This document shows, piece after piece, positions 55,720 to 64,000 of a stretch of DNA of 64,000 bases (position 1 is its first letter; the number at the start of each line of letters is the position of its first letter). Source of the stretch: Paraphaeosphaeria minitans (Eukaryota; Ascomycota; Dothideomycetes; Pleosporales; Didymosphaeriaceae); contig WJXW01000003.1 in assembly GCA_015832175.1 (NCBI GenBank), forward strand, positions 3,224,001 through 3,288,000, written 5' to 3'. The position numbers and the translations under genes were made by a program. The notes under the pieces are model-generated. The model made no database searches. It was given only the letters and a program-made list of their open reading frames with translations, and was not told the DNA's origin.

Positions 55720-57888
55720 TGTGGAGATCAGTCGTGAACAGAATGATCGGTGCTGAACGAAACAGCGGACGATAGAATGCCAGGTCAAGTATGAGAATGG
55801 AACGAGTGGGGAAAACTTCAGTGATGATCTCCTGGTACCTAGCAAGCCTTCGAACGGTGGGCGTAGCCCCTCCTTGAAGGCATTACACACTAGGGAAGGG
55901 GTCTGCTTAGCGATGCATCACTCGTTCATATGGATGATGTGACACTATCGTTTTGCATGCATTGTCAAACCGCTCTGGCGGACCAGTTCCATGCCGTGTT
56001 TGCTTGCCGCCAACACGATACATGCAGGTACCAACTCTCGGCGAGTTTTGTAATCGGATGAACTCTCTCTGACCTCGTACGGTTAACCGATATCCAGGTC
56101 ACCGTCTTTTTAGCCTAGTGGCGAGTGATAATTCTGACCCGGAAGGTTAATGTACATGAAAGTGGCGTTGTTCAATGTAGAAGGATGATGCGCACAATTT
56201 CAGAACCTTGCACGGTCGCGCCGCACCGCATACGAGAGGCTGATAATCGGGCCTATTACCTGCCCGGGGAGGCAATTCCTGCGCCATCGGTACGACTGCC
56301 GCGCATGTCGGTGCCCCGAGGCTACTTAAGAGGGCTTGCTTCAAATGTTCGTCGCTTCGCGCTTTTGCGTTCCGACACTCCACGTACACTTTGCACAGGC
56401 ATGTCCTGTGTTGTAAGGTCAACCTCATTGCGACCTGCTACGGGCGAATCACGAGTGAGTGCTGTACATACAGTGATGGATTTCAAAAAGAAATAAATGC
56501 CCGGTTCTCCGTTAAGAAGGTTGAAGGGTCACATGTCCACCTTTCGACTGCAACCCCGTCCGAGAACTCCAAGATCCCCAGTCCAGTCGAGGCCTTGTCA
56601 GGGCTGCATTCCATTCAACCTCGAAGAATATGGATACAACTTAAGAGTCCTCCTGAGCTTAGCTTAGCAAAACCACCATGTTGCCGGCGCGAGTGGTTTT
56701 CACCCCACACCAAAGATGCATCCCGCTCGTATCAAGACTTTGAGCAGCGACAAGACAGCCAGCCAGCGAAGCGTTGGTATCACGCGGACATTCGTGCGAA
56801 ACAGACATCCTCAAGGCTCAGTAATGTCGATCTCGCGCCTCGTGCCGCTTTCTTCAACCTCAAATAGGAGGGACCAGCTGTGCCCTGGGTTCGCCGAAAC
56901 CCCCACCCACGTTCTCGACATCTTCGATGTCTAGGTTTCTCCATGCCAAAACCCTATGTTCCTTTCCCACATGTGTGTGAAGCCGTTTTATTTTTTTTTT
57001 TCAACTCATCCTTCAAGCCACCCCAACGCGACCACGCATGCCCCCACGTACCTACCCATCGCTTACGGTAGGTGCGCTTTGTACCGCCCTCCCACTGCCT
57101 GGGTACCAGATCATCAGCACTGTTCCTATCCAACCGCGTCGAAGTTAACGTGCGCTTAATCATGACCTCTCCTCCGGTGTCGTGAGCTGGGATGGTAAAG
57201 AAAAGCGGAACCGAGCGTGTGGCGAAGATGAGGCGTGTTGCCGTTCTCCTAACGTTCCGCGATGTATCTTGAAGTATCCAAAAGAAATCAGCTTCAGGTC
57301 CTCTTCTGTAGCGCAAGTCAGGCTTCCCCCAAGCATTCCGCGAGCCGGGTTAGTCCATGTGTCCATGGTCTGGCCGGTGACCATGGTCGAAGATGGTGTT
57401 ACCCTAGGAGGCCACAGTCGTGTTTGGACGGCCACACGAGCACACTACTAGAATTCTCTAGCTTTGGTTGGAAACATCAAGCTGGTTGAATGCACTTTTA
57501 CCAGGCCGACCCAACGCAGGCCGTCAGTTGTACTGAAAGCCATGGCCGCGGCATCCACAACGGGCTGAGCAAGTAGGCAGGGAACGGGATGTGCTTTAAT
57601 GCCACAATCAGCTGGGTGTTCCCTAGTGTAGAGCTTCGTCAATGAGATAACCCAATTATCTGGGCAATTGCTACTGCATGAAACAGACAGGGAAAACACC
57701 CCAACGCACTCGCTCGCTCGCTCAAAGAAACCACCGGCAAACCAATCGTACAAGCATAACATCATATCGTCAGATCATAACCACACATACCCCTTCCTAC
57801 GCGCAAACCGTCAAGCCCTCTACATGTCCTAAATGTGGTCGTGACCTATTCTCCACGTTAGCGTTGCCCATGCCCACATGCAGGTAGG
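55720..57888. other. Gene-poor region, about 2.2 kb
   Basis: No supportable gene. Frames up to 158 codons (56391-56867) have no recognisable motif or splice context. A T-homopolymer lies near 56988-57000, and a TACC-rich patch near 57048-57075. Confidence 0.45.
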
Positions 57889-58359
57889 TCAAAACTTACG
57901 ACCGAGCGCCTTCCCTCTCTTCCCCAACCCCTTCGCCGCAACCTGCTTCGCCTTCGCCAACCGCGCCTGCTCGGTCGCCTCTCTCTCGAGCGCCTTTACG
58001 TGCTCCCTCGCCTCCCGCACCGCCGCCTTCGCTGCAAACAAGGCGCGATCGGCTTCCCGTTCCGCGGACTCGGCGCTCATGACGCGCTCGCGGGCGGAGA
58101 TGATGCTGGCATCCTCTGAGCCGTTCTTGTGCAGGAGGGAGTGGCGCTTGTGTGGGGATGTGGAGGTGGATGCGTGGGTGGTGTTGTGGAGGGAGGGCGA
58201 GGAGGAGCGCCGCCTGCTGAAGAGGCTGGTGCGGGTTGTGGGCGAGGTCGTTGTGGGAGGCGGGGACGTGGTTTTGTGGGCGGAGAAGAGGCCCGAGGAG
58301 CGGGTCTGCACTGGGGCAGGCTCCGGGGAGGGCTCGCGTCGGGATCCAAAGAGAGGCAT
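57889..58359 (-). CDS. Small basic coiled-coil-type protein, 156 aa
   Basis: A single exon. The Ser/Pro/Thr-rich N-terminal half has basic patches (SLFSRRRSSSPSL). The C-terminal half is a long Ala/Glu/Arg helix (AAVREAREHVKALEREATEQ) ending in the basic tail GLGKRGKALGRKF. No leader or span. It resembles short conserved ascomycete proteins of unknown function (from memory, not searched). The GC-rich, biased codon use of the helix argues that it is coding. Confidence 0.7.
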   Translation of the reverse strand: MPLFGSRREPSPEPAPVQTRSSGLFSAHKTTSPPPTTTSPTTRTSLFSRRRSSSPSLHNTTHASTSTSPHKRHSLLHKNGSEDASIISARERVMSAESAEREADRALFAAKAAVREAREHVKALEREATEQARLAKAKQVAAKGLGKRGKALGRKF

Positions 58360-59194
58360 AGTGGTGGTGTCGTGGGTGGATGGCGGCTTGGTGTGTTGTG
58401 TTGATGGCAGCTTGGTGTGCTGTGTAGGGGCACTAAAAGCGGTGGATCAAGTGGATCGACTGTGGAGTCGGAATGGACCTTGCGAGAGGGTCGTCAATGG
58501 TTCTCGCATTCAGTCTTTATATATGCGAACCAGACATCGGTGGTGGACATGACGCCTGCGATGCGCTGGCCAAAGCAGGTTCAGGGTGGTAGCGTCTGTG
58601 ACGTCAGTGATTAGCACGTGCCTCGGGCGGATGTGAGGTCATTCGTTTGGTTGCGCGAATCTACAACAAGCCATCTCGAAGAGTTGAGTCGAGTGAGGTA
58701 TTGTGTAGACGCTGATATCGAGATGCAAGGCCATGTGGGTCAGTTGTAAGAAAGGGTCCAGCGGACCAAGACGTGGGCGAGAGCTAGTGTAGCTTGTTTG
58801 CACCTCTGGCGCAGGGTACCGCGCCGAGTTCCGAGCGGAGGCTTGGTGTAATAACCTTGTTACTATCTGAGCGGAGGCTTGGTGTTCCAACTTCGTCGCT
58901 ATTCGAGTCGAGGTCCTTGGTGTTCCAATGTCCGAGTGGTGTTCCAACTTTGTCGTCATCAGTACGAGACCCTGCAGCAGTGAAGGTTCTCAGAGAGACC
59001 TTCATTATCGCAGTGAGACAGATAAATCGACATGTGTGCATCGCTCACCGAGGACAGTCGCTCAAGGTACCGTATATACTACAGCCTGTCCACCATATGA
59101 TACAACACCCGCTGATCCCCAGTGTATGAAAATGCCAATACGCCCAATGCAAGCGCCAATGTATGCAACTGACAAGGAAACGACGAGATCAAAT
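58360..59194. other. Intergenic region with short repeats
   Basis: Contains imperfect repeats at 58832-58960 (see separate entry). No gene. Confidence 0.5.
58832..58960. repeat. Imperfect GAGCGGAGGCTTGGTGT-type repeats
   Basis: The block GAGCGGAGGCTTGGTGT occurs near 58833 and 58869. Decayed forms (GAGTCGAGGTCCTTGGTGTTCC and GAGTGGTGTTCCAACTTTGTCG) follow to 58960. There are about four units with a period near 30-38 bp. Confidence 0.7.
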
Positions 59195-61036
59195 CTACGA
59201 ACACTTCGCCTGGCTTTCCGTGCCGCTCGACATCTTTCCCGTCGTTTTTACCAAAGAAATGGCCATGACGGTACAACCAAACCCTATGACCGCCATGGCA
59301 AGATAGGTCTGCGAGGTGCGCTCCTTGCTCAGCTTGATGTAGCAAAGCGGCGGCAGAATATACGCTAGAGCACACGCAGAAGTGGCACCGAAAAGTTCAA
59401 AAATGACGCCCAAGTCGCAGGTGAGAAGGGAAAGCATCATGGCAGCCACGACGAGCGAAGTAGTGAAAATAATGTGGCGGTTCGGTTGGTACGGCTCGTC
59501 AGAAAACCAGTAGTTGTTCATCACCTCCCGGCAGACAAAAGCCTCCAGCGGAAGCGTGGTCAACATGTTCAGTCCAAAGCAAAACCGCGCGATGTTGACG
59601 AAAACGTTGTCGTTGGGGAAGTTGTTGAGAACATTGCCTTGGGTTTTGTCGCCGAACGTGAGGTAGCCAAAGTAGGCCATGACGAGGCATGCAACGAGGG
59701 ATATGCCAGTGCTGTAGTGCGTAACGCGGGCGAACCGGTCGATGGTGGGCGTGCGCAGGGACCCGTAGATGAGGAGGGAGTTGTGGTGGCAGACAAAGGC
59801 AAAGGATATCACGCCTACCGCTTCGAAGATGCCTGGACGAATTACGACGGAGCCTTCTATTTTGCCGCGCGACTCGGGAGGCACGCGGAATGATTGAGTG
59901 ATTACGGTGACGATGATGATGGCCATGCTGATCATGGCAAGACCACTGGCTTTTGCGAGCTGCAGGCTGTTAGTGTGGAAAGGCAGACTGAGCTGCGGTG
60001 AACCTGCCTTTGCAATGTCCCGGTAAAGGGACAGGGGATACGAAATGCCAAGCACCAAGAGTATGATGATGGCTCGACGGTTGGTGAGGAGCCATAAGAA
60101 CGACGTATCGGACAAGGAAGGGAACAAAGCGTCCAGCACCTTGGGTATCGTGTCTCCTACAATGACGCAGAAGGCCATCATGCCGCCAAACGCACTGTAG
60201 AGTCAGCCTACGCCTGAAAAGCGACGATGCGAGACACATACAATATCCACTGCGCCAGCGAGATGGCCACCAAGCCCGACTTTCCGAAGCAGTGCTCGAC
60301 GGTGGCCTGGAAGGAGTCGGTGCCGCTGAGCTTCGAGTTGATGACTATAAGCTGTATGGTCCAGTCGACGGTCATGGTGAGGCCAATGAGAAGGAGGGTG
60401 CCTGTGACGAGGCCCGCGTTGTGGAAAGCATAGGGCTGGCCGATGATGCCTGCGCCTCTACGTCTGGTCAGCGTCCATCCGAGCTGCAGCTCTTTGCAGT
60501 GCACCTTCCCCGGGCCGTCGCACTCACATTATGCTGTTGGCCATGTTCATGAAGGCGCTCCGCATGTTGCTCCGCGGACGTGCGCTCTCCAGGTGGTCCT
60601 CGGGGTTGAATGCCTCTGTTGCGACCGTCACGCTCGGAGCCTCGATGCCTGTGAGTAGCGGCAAGCGCTGCGTCCGTTGGCGCCCCTGTTCCCCGGCTTC
60701 GAGATAGTCGTCTTCCTCCAGCTCCACCCAGTCTCCGCCCTGGGCATCTCCATTCATGCTTGGGCGCGGCTCCTCAAAGCGCACGCGGTTGGGCGTTCGC
60801 GGTGCGCCGTCTGGCCGGGGCTGCGCAAAGGACGACTGCCGCTGGGGAGCCCCGAAGCGGCCATTGGGGTGGGTGCCAGGCGCTGGCGAGGCTGACGACT
60901 GGCGTGAGCGCGACCGTGATGCACTGGCGGGCGACGGGCGGCGGCGGGCTGGGATGAGCTGCGTGTCGTGGCCGGGGTCGGGATCGGAATCGGAATCGTC
61001 GTGGTGCCCGTACAGAAGCTTCTGCGACTCGCTCAT
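59195..61036 (-). CDS. AVT-type vacuolar amino-acid transporter (AAAP family)
   Basis: Predicted exons are 61036-60528, 60457-60242, 60194-60008 and 59959-59195 (558 aa). The N-terminal domain of about 165 residues is cytosolic, acidic and Ser/Arg-rich. Transmembrane segments begin at NSIIGAGIIGQPYAF, the conserved AAAP start. FAFGGMMAFCVIVGDTIP, a SLYRDIAKLAKAS loop and FAFVCHHNSLLIYGSL match vacuolar AVT exporters. Eleven spans are plausible. Predicted role: amino-acid/proton transport at the vacuolar membrane. The third intron (59960-60007, 48 nt, stop-free) starts with GC after AAG, has a CACTAAC branch site and ends GCAG. Removing it joins RDIAK to LAKAS as in homologues; retaining it adds 16 residues. 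Confidence 0.9.
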
Positions 61037-61628
61037 CGTGGCATCGTAAGGAGAGGCGACGAGAGTCCAGAGGTTGTGTGTCGGACGCTCCAGCTGTCAC
61101 CAACTGCGGCCGTGAATTCAGAAAGAACATCCCCGTCCCCGCTAGCCGTAAGCGGAAAGGCCAGAAGAGCGAAGGCAGGGGTGTTCGCCGCAACCGAAAG
61201 TGCCCCCACGCCGAGATGAGACTTTGCTCGACTTCGCTGACCGCCCACTGCCCATCAAGACTGTTCGCCATGACTCGTGCCCTCATTGTGGCTCTCGCTC
61301 GTCGAATCGCCCGTGATGACGTCTACGTCGACCGTCAAGATACCCATACACGCTGAGGTGGCTCCGAAGGCCGGCCTGAGACCCATCGACTTCGATATAA
61401 CTGCCGCTCCGGGCTGCTTACCATCGCACTACTGACATCGACCACCTTCGATCTGCAGGCAACCCCGCACGAAGCCTGCTAGGCGGACGGCATATCGGGG
61501 AAAGAGCGTGGTGGGGAAATGTTCAGCCACCATCCTGCCGACATTGGCGGTGGAGGAAAATCTATATATTCGGCACTTGGCCTACCATGGCCGGCTCCGA
61601 CGTAACGGTTTCCAGGACTCACGGTACC
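61037..61628. promoter_or_regulatory. Divergent upstream region of AVT transporter and feruloyl esterase
   Basis: A TATA-type TCTATATATT lies at about 61561-61570. It is only about 17 bp before the Met at 61587 but about 60 bp before the Met at 61629, which favours the downstream start for the esterase. No gene-like frame. Confidence 0.5.
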
Positions 61629-63205
61629 ATGGCTCTCCTCTGTCATCTTGCGACATCTTTGCTGCTTCACACGGCCTTAGCAATTGCCGCTCCAGCAGCT
61701 GTTTCCACGCACTGTGCCAAACTAGACTCCCTGTCTCTCGAGCACTTCAACGCCTCCATTGTCAATGCAACGTACCATGCCACCAACTCGTTCAACGTTT
61801 CCGAGACGTTCAACGACATTCCCTTCTGTGAGGTACACGCACAGGTATCTTATGGGAAGAACGATTCGCTTTCCTTCCTCGTATGGCTACCAGACGAGTG
61901 CGATTACCGGCAACGTTTCTTAGCCGTCGGAAACGGCGGTTTCGCAGGCACCATTGACACGGTATCCATGTTGAAGCAATTCAATGCCGGTCTGGGGCTC
62001 GCCGTGGCTGGAGGGAACGGCGGCCACGAAGCTGCAGGTAATACCGGAGATGGTCACCTCCCGTTCATGCACGATCCTGATCAAATTCGCGCTTGGATCC
62101 ATAATGGTATTAGTCTCTTCACTGGCGCTGCAAAAGAAGTTGTCTCAGCGTATTATCGAACTGCTGCAAAAAAGTCTTACTACGCCGGATGCTCTACAGG
62201 TGGAGCTCAGGGATATGCATTGGCACAATACCATCCCCACTTGTTCGATGGTATCTACGCTGGATCCCCCGGATTCTGGTACAGCCATCTGATGCTTTCG
62301 TTCTTGTGGAACCTGCAGAAGACAAATGTAAGTGGTATGATCTCCGAGAATAACGTCCGGGGCTGATAGCAGAGCAGTCGTCGGCGACCAAGCTTACTCA
62401 AGCGCAACTGAACTTCACCGCTCAGGCAGTTCTGGACGCCTGCGATACATTGGACGGTGTCCAAGACGGGCTCATCGAAAACCCTCTGCGGTGCAATTTC
62501 AGTATTGATTCGTTGGTCTGTGGAGGTTCCGCGGAACCAGATCGATGCCTCACGCCCGATCAGATCGAAGCCGCAAAAGGCATTTATGCTGGGCCACGGC
62601 GAGCCGACAACGGACAAGTTCTTTACCCGGGCTTCAGCTTTGGTAGTGAGCGGGAATGGCTACTGCAAGAGGGTTCCCTAGGCAACGAGTACGCCGTGCC
62701 GGTGTTGCGAAACATGGTTTTCGATGATCTGAATTGGGATCCTTCGACTTTCGACTGGTCTACGAACGTCAATCTTGTCAATTCCCGCGCTTCTGTCTTG
62801 ATCGATGAGACCAGCACCAATCTCACATCCTATCGAGAAACGGGCGGCAAATTCCTAACCTCGCAAGGCTGGAGCGATCCATACAACGCCGGTGAGCTGC
62901 CCATATCGCACCTTGAGGACATTCAAGCTGTTCTGGGTGGTGACATCACCGATTTCTATCGTTTGTTCATGGTCCCCGGAGGAGGTCATTGCGGTGCAGC
63001 GCAGTACGCACCAGACGTCCCGGCGGAGTATCATTATCTCGGCCCTCTCATCAAGTGGGTCGAGGCCGGCACGCCGCCAGTGCAGCTTCTCTCGTCAGAC
63101 CCTCCAGACACGAGCAACCGCACGAGAAAGCTCTGCCCTTGGCCACAGACGGCGCATTTGGTTGGCGAAGACGTTGACGACTGGGAAGATTATCGCTGTA
63201 AATAA
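61629..63205 (+). CDS. Secreted feruloyl esterase/tannase family protein
   Basis: Predicted exons are 61629-62327 and 62378-63205 (508 aa), separated by a 50-nt phase-0 intron (GTAAGT...GAGCAG). The signal peptide MALLCHLATSLLLHTALAIA fits a start at 61629; the in-frame Met at 61587 would add 14 polar residues and lies too close to the TATA element. The nucleophile is in GCSTGGAQG, preceded by the family's VGNGGFAG and AGGNGGHEA segments. The C-terminal catalytic His is in VPGGGHCG, and the acidic partner lies in the SQGWSDPYNA region. Many N-glycosylation sites and paired Cys fit secretion. It should release ferulic or other phenolic acids from plant polysaccharides or tannins. Confidence 0.92.
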
Positions 63206-63782
63206 CTGATCACGGATCTGGACGTTGGAATCGAATGTATCGATCGTTACGGTGCTTACAACTTCGCACGAACAGCAAAATCCTACCATAGCATGCATAT
63301 TAAACTGTGCTCCCGGCCTGTATGTTGAAAAGAGCTTTGATCCACGAATTTTCTCGGTCACCTGGGCCGCTCTCTGACTGATTGTTCTCCCCTCAGGCTG
63401 TGAAAAAAAACATGTATAAACGATCCGACCAATCAATCACACATGGCGTCGGGCTGGTTCCGGATGAGATCGATAGAAACCCCTCCTATCAACCAACTCA
63501 AGGGCGGAATTCGTTACGGCGGTGTAGGTCCAAGGAAATAGGTATATATCATCACTCAGTGGGTCGTGGCTGTCGCTGGTTGAACAGCCGGGTATGAAAA
63601 CGAGAACGCAGGTTGGGCGTGGGTTGATGTTTGTTTGGGTGGGGTGGTAGAATTGGCGACGCTGAAGCTATATATATATATATATGATATAATATATATG
63701 GACGGTAGAAGCAAACATAACAGCAAACAGCACATGGTCCGTCAGAGGAAGGAGTGAGTGTGTGTAAGGAGGAAGAAGGTGC
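63206..63782. other. Intergenic region with TA microsatellite
   Basis: A (TA)n run with interruptions lies at about 63668-63700. No gene. Confidence 0.6.
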
Positions 63783-63788
63783 AAAAAA
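63783..63788 (-). terminator. Pol III terminator (T6) for the tRNA
   Basis: Six T on the minus strand begin immediately after the discriminator base at 63789. This is the usual Pol III stop. Confidence 0.7.
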
Positions 63789-63929
63789 CGAGGGACATGG
63801 GGCTCGAACCCACAACCTTTAGTGTATTTCAGGAGGACCGAAAACTAACGCGCTACCTGGGCTGCTGTAAGTGCGTGCTGGAGGGGATGTTTGTACAGCT
63901 GAATAATCTTACCATTGCGCCAATCCCCC
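63789..63929 (-). tRNA. tRNA-Arg(UCG)-like gene with anticodon-loop intron and a 56-nt D-loop insertion
   Basis: The 5' acceptor strand GGGGGAT (63929-63923) pairs fully with GTCCCTC (63796-63790), two pairs being G-U; the discriminator is G. The A-box TGGCGCAATGG is perfect. The D-stem GCGC pairs with GCGC at 63853-63850, but 56 nt (63909-63854) lie between the D-loop start and the second D-stem strand. The insertion's right edge repeats GGTA of the left edge. The anticodon stem TTAGT/ACTAA is perfect. The loop TTTCGG gives anticodon TCG and is followed by a canonical-position intron of about 13 nt whose CCTGAAA can pair with the anticodon. The T-arm GTGGG-TTCGAGC-CCCAT and a T6 terminator follow. 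It is either a disrupted gene or one with an extra, unusual insertion. Confidence 0.6.
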
Positions 63930-64000
63930 GAACCTCTTGGGAGGTAACGAGTTGACAATCTTGTGCCGATTAGCACATATAACTCGTTCTGTAGGTGGGA

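Noticed and set aside
60774..61286. 170-codon minus frame overlapping the transporter N-terminus
   Set aside because: It overlaps the better-supported exon 1 in another frame and has no homology-like features.

Overview
The window reads as nuclear DNA of a filamentous ascomycete (Pezizomycotina). Genes are spaced at roughly 1 per 2-3 kb. Introns are short (about 45-120 nt) with GT...CTAAC/CTGAC...AG signals. The families present are typical of that group: Zn2Cys6 regulators, fungal rhodopsin-domain 7TM proteins, CYP450, a Tri101-like acyltransferase, a feruloyl esterase/tannase and a PL1 pectate lyase. The pectate lyase, feruloyl esterase and phenolic-acid enzymes suggest a plant-associated lifestyle. 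The class cannot be fixed from sequence alone. All multi-exon models below were joined by hand from splice signals and reading frame, and none has transcript support.

Layout. 0.5-6 kb: secreted type-B carboxylesterase, NmrA-like NAD(P)-binding protein, single-pass membrane protein. 6-9.4 kb: a 26-bp tandem repeat, a small conserved protein, an exact 16 x 15-bp minisatellite ending 40 bp before a P450 gene. 10-18.3 kb: mitochondrial RRM protein, DUF7923-like protein, small secreted protein, POF1-like NMN adenylyltransferase, orphan HExxH protein. 18.3-20.7 kb is gene-poor. 20.7-22.6 kb: BAHD/Tri101-like acyltransferase. 23.2-27.9 kb is decaying accessory DNA: an acyl-CoA oxidase pseudogene with many frameshifts, a remnant minus-strand gene and a 386-bp MITE-like element with 38-bp terminal inverted repeats. 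28.8-36 kb: pectate lyase and two divergently transcribed Zn2Cys6 regulators. 36-40 kb: housekeeping-like hypotheticals.

42.6-55.7 kb is the most coherent block. A flavin-reductase-like protein, an amidohydrolase of the 2,3-dihydroxybenzoate/gamma-resorcylate decarboxylase family, a cupin and a salicylate-hydroxylase-like FAD monooxygenase sit together. They are flanked on the left by one fungal rhodopsin-domain 7TM gene and on the right by a tandem pair of related 7TM genes. I infer a candidate phenolic (hydroxybenzoate-type) catabolic cluster with adjacent membrane receptors. The feruloyl esterase at 61.6 kb could feed such chemistry, but it is 10 kb away and any link is speculative.

57.9-64 kb: a small coiled-coil-like protein, an AVT-type amino-acid transporter with a probable GC-AG intron, the feruloyl esterase/tannase, and at the right edge a tRNA-Arg(UCG)-like gene. 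That tRNA has a normal anticodon-loop intron but is also interrupted by 56 nt in the D-loop. TACC/GGTA-rich microsatellites recur between genes throughout.
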